Source: JAJZRV01 sp027442615
GTDB lineage: Bacteria; Pseudomonadota; Gammaproteobacteria; Burkholderiales; Ferrovaceae
Length of the DNA stretch: 7,774 bases
Assembly: GCA_027442615.1 (NCBI GenBank)
Contig: DAIBBI010000003.1
Span: 1-7,774, forward strand
Direction: 5' to 3'
Shown here: one piece after another, positions 6,639 through 7,774 of the stretch
Position numbering within the stretch: position 1 is the stretch's first letter
Layout: every line of letters begins with the position of its first letter
Translations under genes and position numbers: made by a program
The notes under the pieces: model-generated
Told to the model about the DNA's origin: nothing
Database searches by the model: none
The model's input: only the letters and a program-made list of their open reading frames with translations

Positions 6639-6723
6639 ACCAACCCTCTGCGCCGAAAGGGGTGGATTTGGCGAAAGATGATGAAGAAATAATATGTTAC
6701 GCCTTTAATAAGCGTTGGTTATA
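6635..6723. repeat. 10-bp inverted repeat flanking the 6578-6718 intergenic interval
   Basis: TATAACCAAC at 6635-6644 is the exact reverse complement of GTTGGTTATA at 6714-6723. The arms are 69 bases apart, and the right arm covers the stop codon of the PAP2 gene. The intervening sequence is AT-rich and holds no gene I can support. No terminal-inverted-repeat mobile element or target duplication is evident. Chance is a real possibility. Confidence 0.35.
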
Positions 6724-7606
6724 TGGGTTTCAGGGCGGGAACGCTTCCGGGCCATCGCTCAACCCAGACAATGGCCGCCAGTGCAGTGAGGGCCCCTCCA
6801 GCCACATCCACAAGATAATGCCCGCCCTCCGTGGGGGTGGAAATGATCATGACGCCGTTGAGGATGGCGAACAGGGCAAACAGCGGGGTCTGGCGCATGG
6901 CCTGGGTCAGGAGGATGGCCAGCACCGTATGGTAGGAGGGAAACGAAATGAGTCCCTGGGTGTTGTACAGGTCGATGGTGCGCAGCGTGCCGTTTCGCAA
7001 CATTTCAAAGTCGGGAAACCACCGGCCCAGCGATGGCCCGGCAGCGGGCAACAGGGCGGAAATGGCAATCGTCAACAGGCATGAGATGATCATGCTCTCC
7101 ATGAACTTGCCAAGCTGCAACAAACGATAGGTAAACCCCAGATAAAGGGTTACGAACAGGGACTGGGGTAAAAAACTGATGTAGGCATAGTGCAGCACGG
7201 CTTTCAGGAACGCGTGGTGGCGCATCCATGACTGGGCCGTATTCCAGTCAAAGCCCAGCCTTCTGTCCCAGGAGCCCAGGACGTCATCGAACAGGGGTAG
7301 ATTGACGCTCGTGACGAGGTAACTCAAGGCCGAAGCGGCACTTGAAAACACAATCAGCAACGTGGCAAAGCGGAGGGTCTGACTGATTCTTGCATCTCGC
7401 CGGTAGCGGTTGATGAATAGCGGGGATGCCAGGGCGGCAATGAAAAAAATCCGCCCCAGGAGGGAAGCCGGCGAAACGCTCCAGTTTCCAGCCAGGGCCC
7501 ATACCGCATCCACGACGAGTATCAGAACGGATACCGCCCAGTAAAAGTTGAGGGAAATGTTTGCTGGCATCATCAAAGCGGAGATAGGCCTTATAATTGC
7601 CTCCAT
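6719..7606 (-). CDS. Integral membrane PAP2-superfamily phosphatase (Aur1/inositolphosphotransferase-like, PAP2_3 type)
   Basis: From the ATG at 7606 the product has 295 residues. Starts at 7573 or 7570 are equally possible because none has a clear ribosome-binding site. The frame stays open further upstream to 7762, but that part overlaps the divergent ACP gene and does not read as protein of this family. Several hydrophobic helices are evident (about 21-39, 51-65, 80-99, 134-158, 171-187, 227-255 and 267-282). The PAP2 signature appears as FPSYHTVLAIL (222-232) and GGHYLVDVAGG (261-271), which supply the catalytic histidines H226 and H262 and aspartate D267. The GSWDRRLGFDW stretch (111-121) is typical of the PAP2_3 group. 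Likely reactions are dephosphorylation of a lipid phosphate or transfer of a phospho-head group at the membrane. The substrate is unknown. Neighbouring polysaccharide-type genes suggest, without proving, undecaprenyl or lipid-linked glycan metabolism. Confidence 0.85.
   Translation of the reverse strand: MEAIIRPISALMMPANISLNFYWAVSVLILVVDAVWALAGNWSVSPASLLGRIFFIAALASPLFINRYRRDARISQTLRFATLLIVFSSAASALSYLVTSVNLPLFDDVLGSWDRRLGFDWNTAQSWMRHHAFLKAVLHYAYISFLPQSLFVTLYLGFTYRLLQLGKFMESMIISCLLTIAISALLPAAGPSLGRWFPDFEMLRNGTLRTIDLYNTQGLISFPSYHTVLAILLTQAMRQTPLFALFAILNGVMIISTPTEGGHYLVDVAGGALTALAAIVWVERWPGSVPALKPI
7592..7597 (+). promoter_or_regulatory. Candidate -10 element for the acyl carrier protein gene
   Basis: A perfect TATAAT lies 34 bases before the ATG at 7632. 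No convincing -35 stands 16-18 bases upstream (TCATCA at 7570-7575 is the best seen). Transcription would start near 7604. If the PAP2 gene starts at 7606, this element sits inside its first codons; if it starts at 7573, the element lies in a true divergent intergenic region. Confidence 0.35.
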
Positions 7607-7631
7607 TCTATAGGACGACGCAAGGGGCGAC

Positions 7632-7774
7632 ATGGCAACATTTGACGAGATCAGGGGAGTATTGGGACAGACCCTGCAGCTGGGCGACCGGACGCTGACG
7701 CTGATGCCCGAAACCCCGTTGCTTGGTAACCTGCCGGAGCTGGACTCGATGGCCGTCGTCAACCTGATCGCGGC
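7632..7774 (+). CDS. Acyl carrier protein (phosphopantetheine-binding), exosortase/EPS-locus type, 3' end missing
   Basis: The start ATG is preceded by AAGGGG (7622-7627). The 47 residues seen read as helix 1 of an ACP followed by the phosphopantetheine site LPELDSMAVVNLI (34-46). S39 is the expected attachment serine; the residue after it is Met, rather than the Leu of fatty-acid-synthesis ACPs. This PELDSMAVV form is one I associate with stand-alone ACPs beside acyl-CoA ligases and hydrolases in exosortase-A/PEP-CTERM and exopolysaccharide loci (recollection of the family, not a search). It would carry an acyl or aminoacyl group in the cytoplasm, loaded by a ligase probably encoded downstream, outside the window. 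It diverges from the PAP2 gene. Confidence 0.8.
   Translation, partial: MATFDEIRGVLGQTLQLGDRTLTLMPETPLLGNLPELDSMAVVNLIA

Noticed and set aside
6585..6692. 36-codon + strand frame after GGGAGGA, ending in a basic tail
   Set aside because: The purine run touches the ATG (too close for a normal ribosome-binding site), there is no promoter or family match, and the region is better explained as leader and promoter of the - strand gene.
6635..6723. A small transposable element (MITE-like) bounded by the 10-bp inverted repeat
   Set aside because: The arms are short, no target-site duplication is visible, the right arm includes a coding end, and one such pair is about what chance would give in a window this long.
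7607..7762. N-terminal extension of the PAP2 frame
   Set aside because: It is antisense to the ACP gene and of low complexity (Ser/Pro/Arg-rich), unlike a membrane-protein N terminus.

Overview
The window is a GC-rich stretch (an AT-rich patch at about 6620-6725 stands out) of a Gram-negative proteobacterium. A beta- or gammaproteobacterium fits best, from the Tat/Sec-exported enzymes, the WbpM/CapD-type sugar dehydratase and an acyl carrier protein of the kind seen in exosortase/exopolysaccharide loci. The genus cannot be read from the sequence. Seven protein genes can be supported, two of them cut by the window edges. I see no rRNA, tRNA, CRISPR array, transposase or phage gene.

Layout: (1) 2-1618 (+) is the 3' part of a membrane-bound nucleotide-sugar 4,6-dehydratase for surface polysaccharide. 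(2) 1684-5197 (+) is a tight three-gene unit. It holds a small [2Fe-2S] subunit, a Tat-exported molybdopterin subunit (both of the isoquinoline 1-oxidoreductase/aldehyde oxidase type) and a signal-peptide-bearing metallo-beta-lactamase-fold hydrolase of the UPF0173 type. The last two overlap by ATGA. A well-spaced promoter candidate and a leader hairpin precede the unit. (3) 6577-5187 (-) is a pair of genes: a short unrecognised protein with one CPTCGH motif, then a hydroxypyruvate-isomerase-like TIM-barrel enzyme. The isomerase gene meets the hydrolase gene tail to tail with an 11-bp overlap. (4) 7606-6719 (-) is an integral-membrane PAP2/Aur1-like phosphatase. (5) 7632-7774 (+) is the start of an acyl carrier protein gene that diverges from it.

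How it fits together: the dehydratase at the left edge and the ACP (perhaps with the PAP2 protein) at the right edge look like envelope or exopolysaccharide functions. The central oxidoreductase-hydrolase unit looks like a periplasmic catabolic or detoxifying module. A Mo-dependent hydroxylase would oxidise an aldehyde or N-heterocycle, and a co-exported metallo-hydrolase would be made from the same mRNA. No cytochrome c, XdhC-type chaperone or cofactor-biosynthesis gene lies in the window, so the electron acceptor and maturation factors must be encoded elsewhere. The substrate cannot be deduced.

The most notable non-coding structures are a 15-bp, GC-rich hairpin built into the last codons of the isomerase gene just past the hydrolase stop, the promoter and hairpin before the oxidoreductase unit, and a repeat-containing AT-rich interval before the CPTCGH gene.
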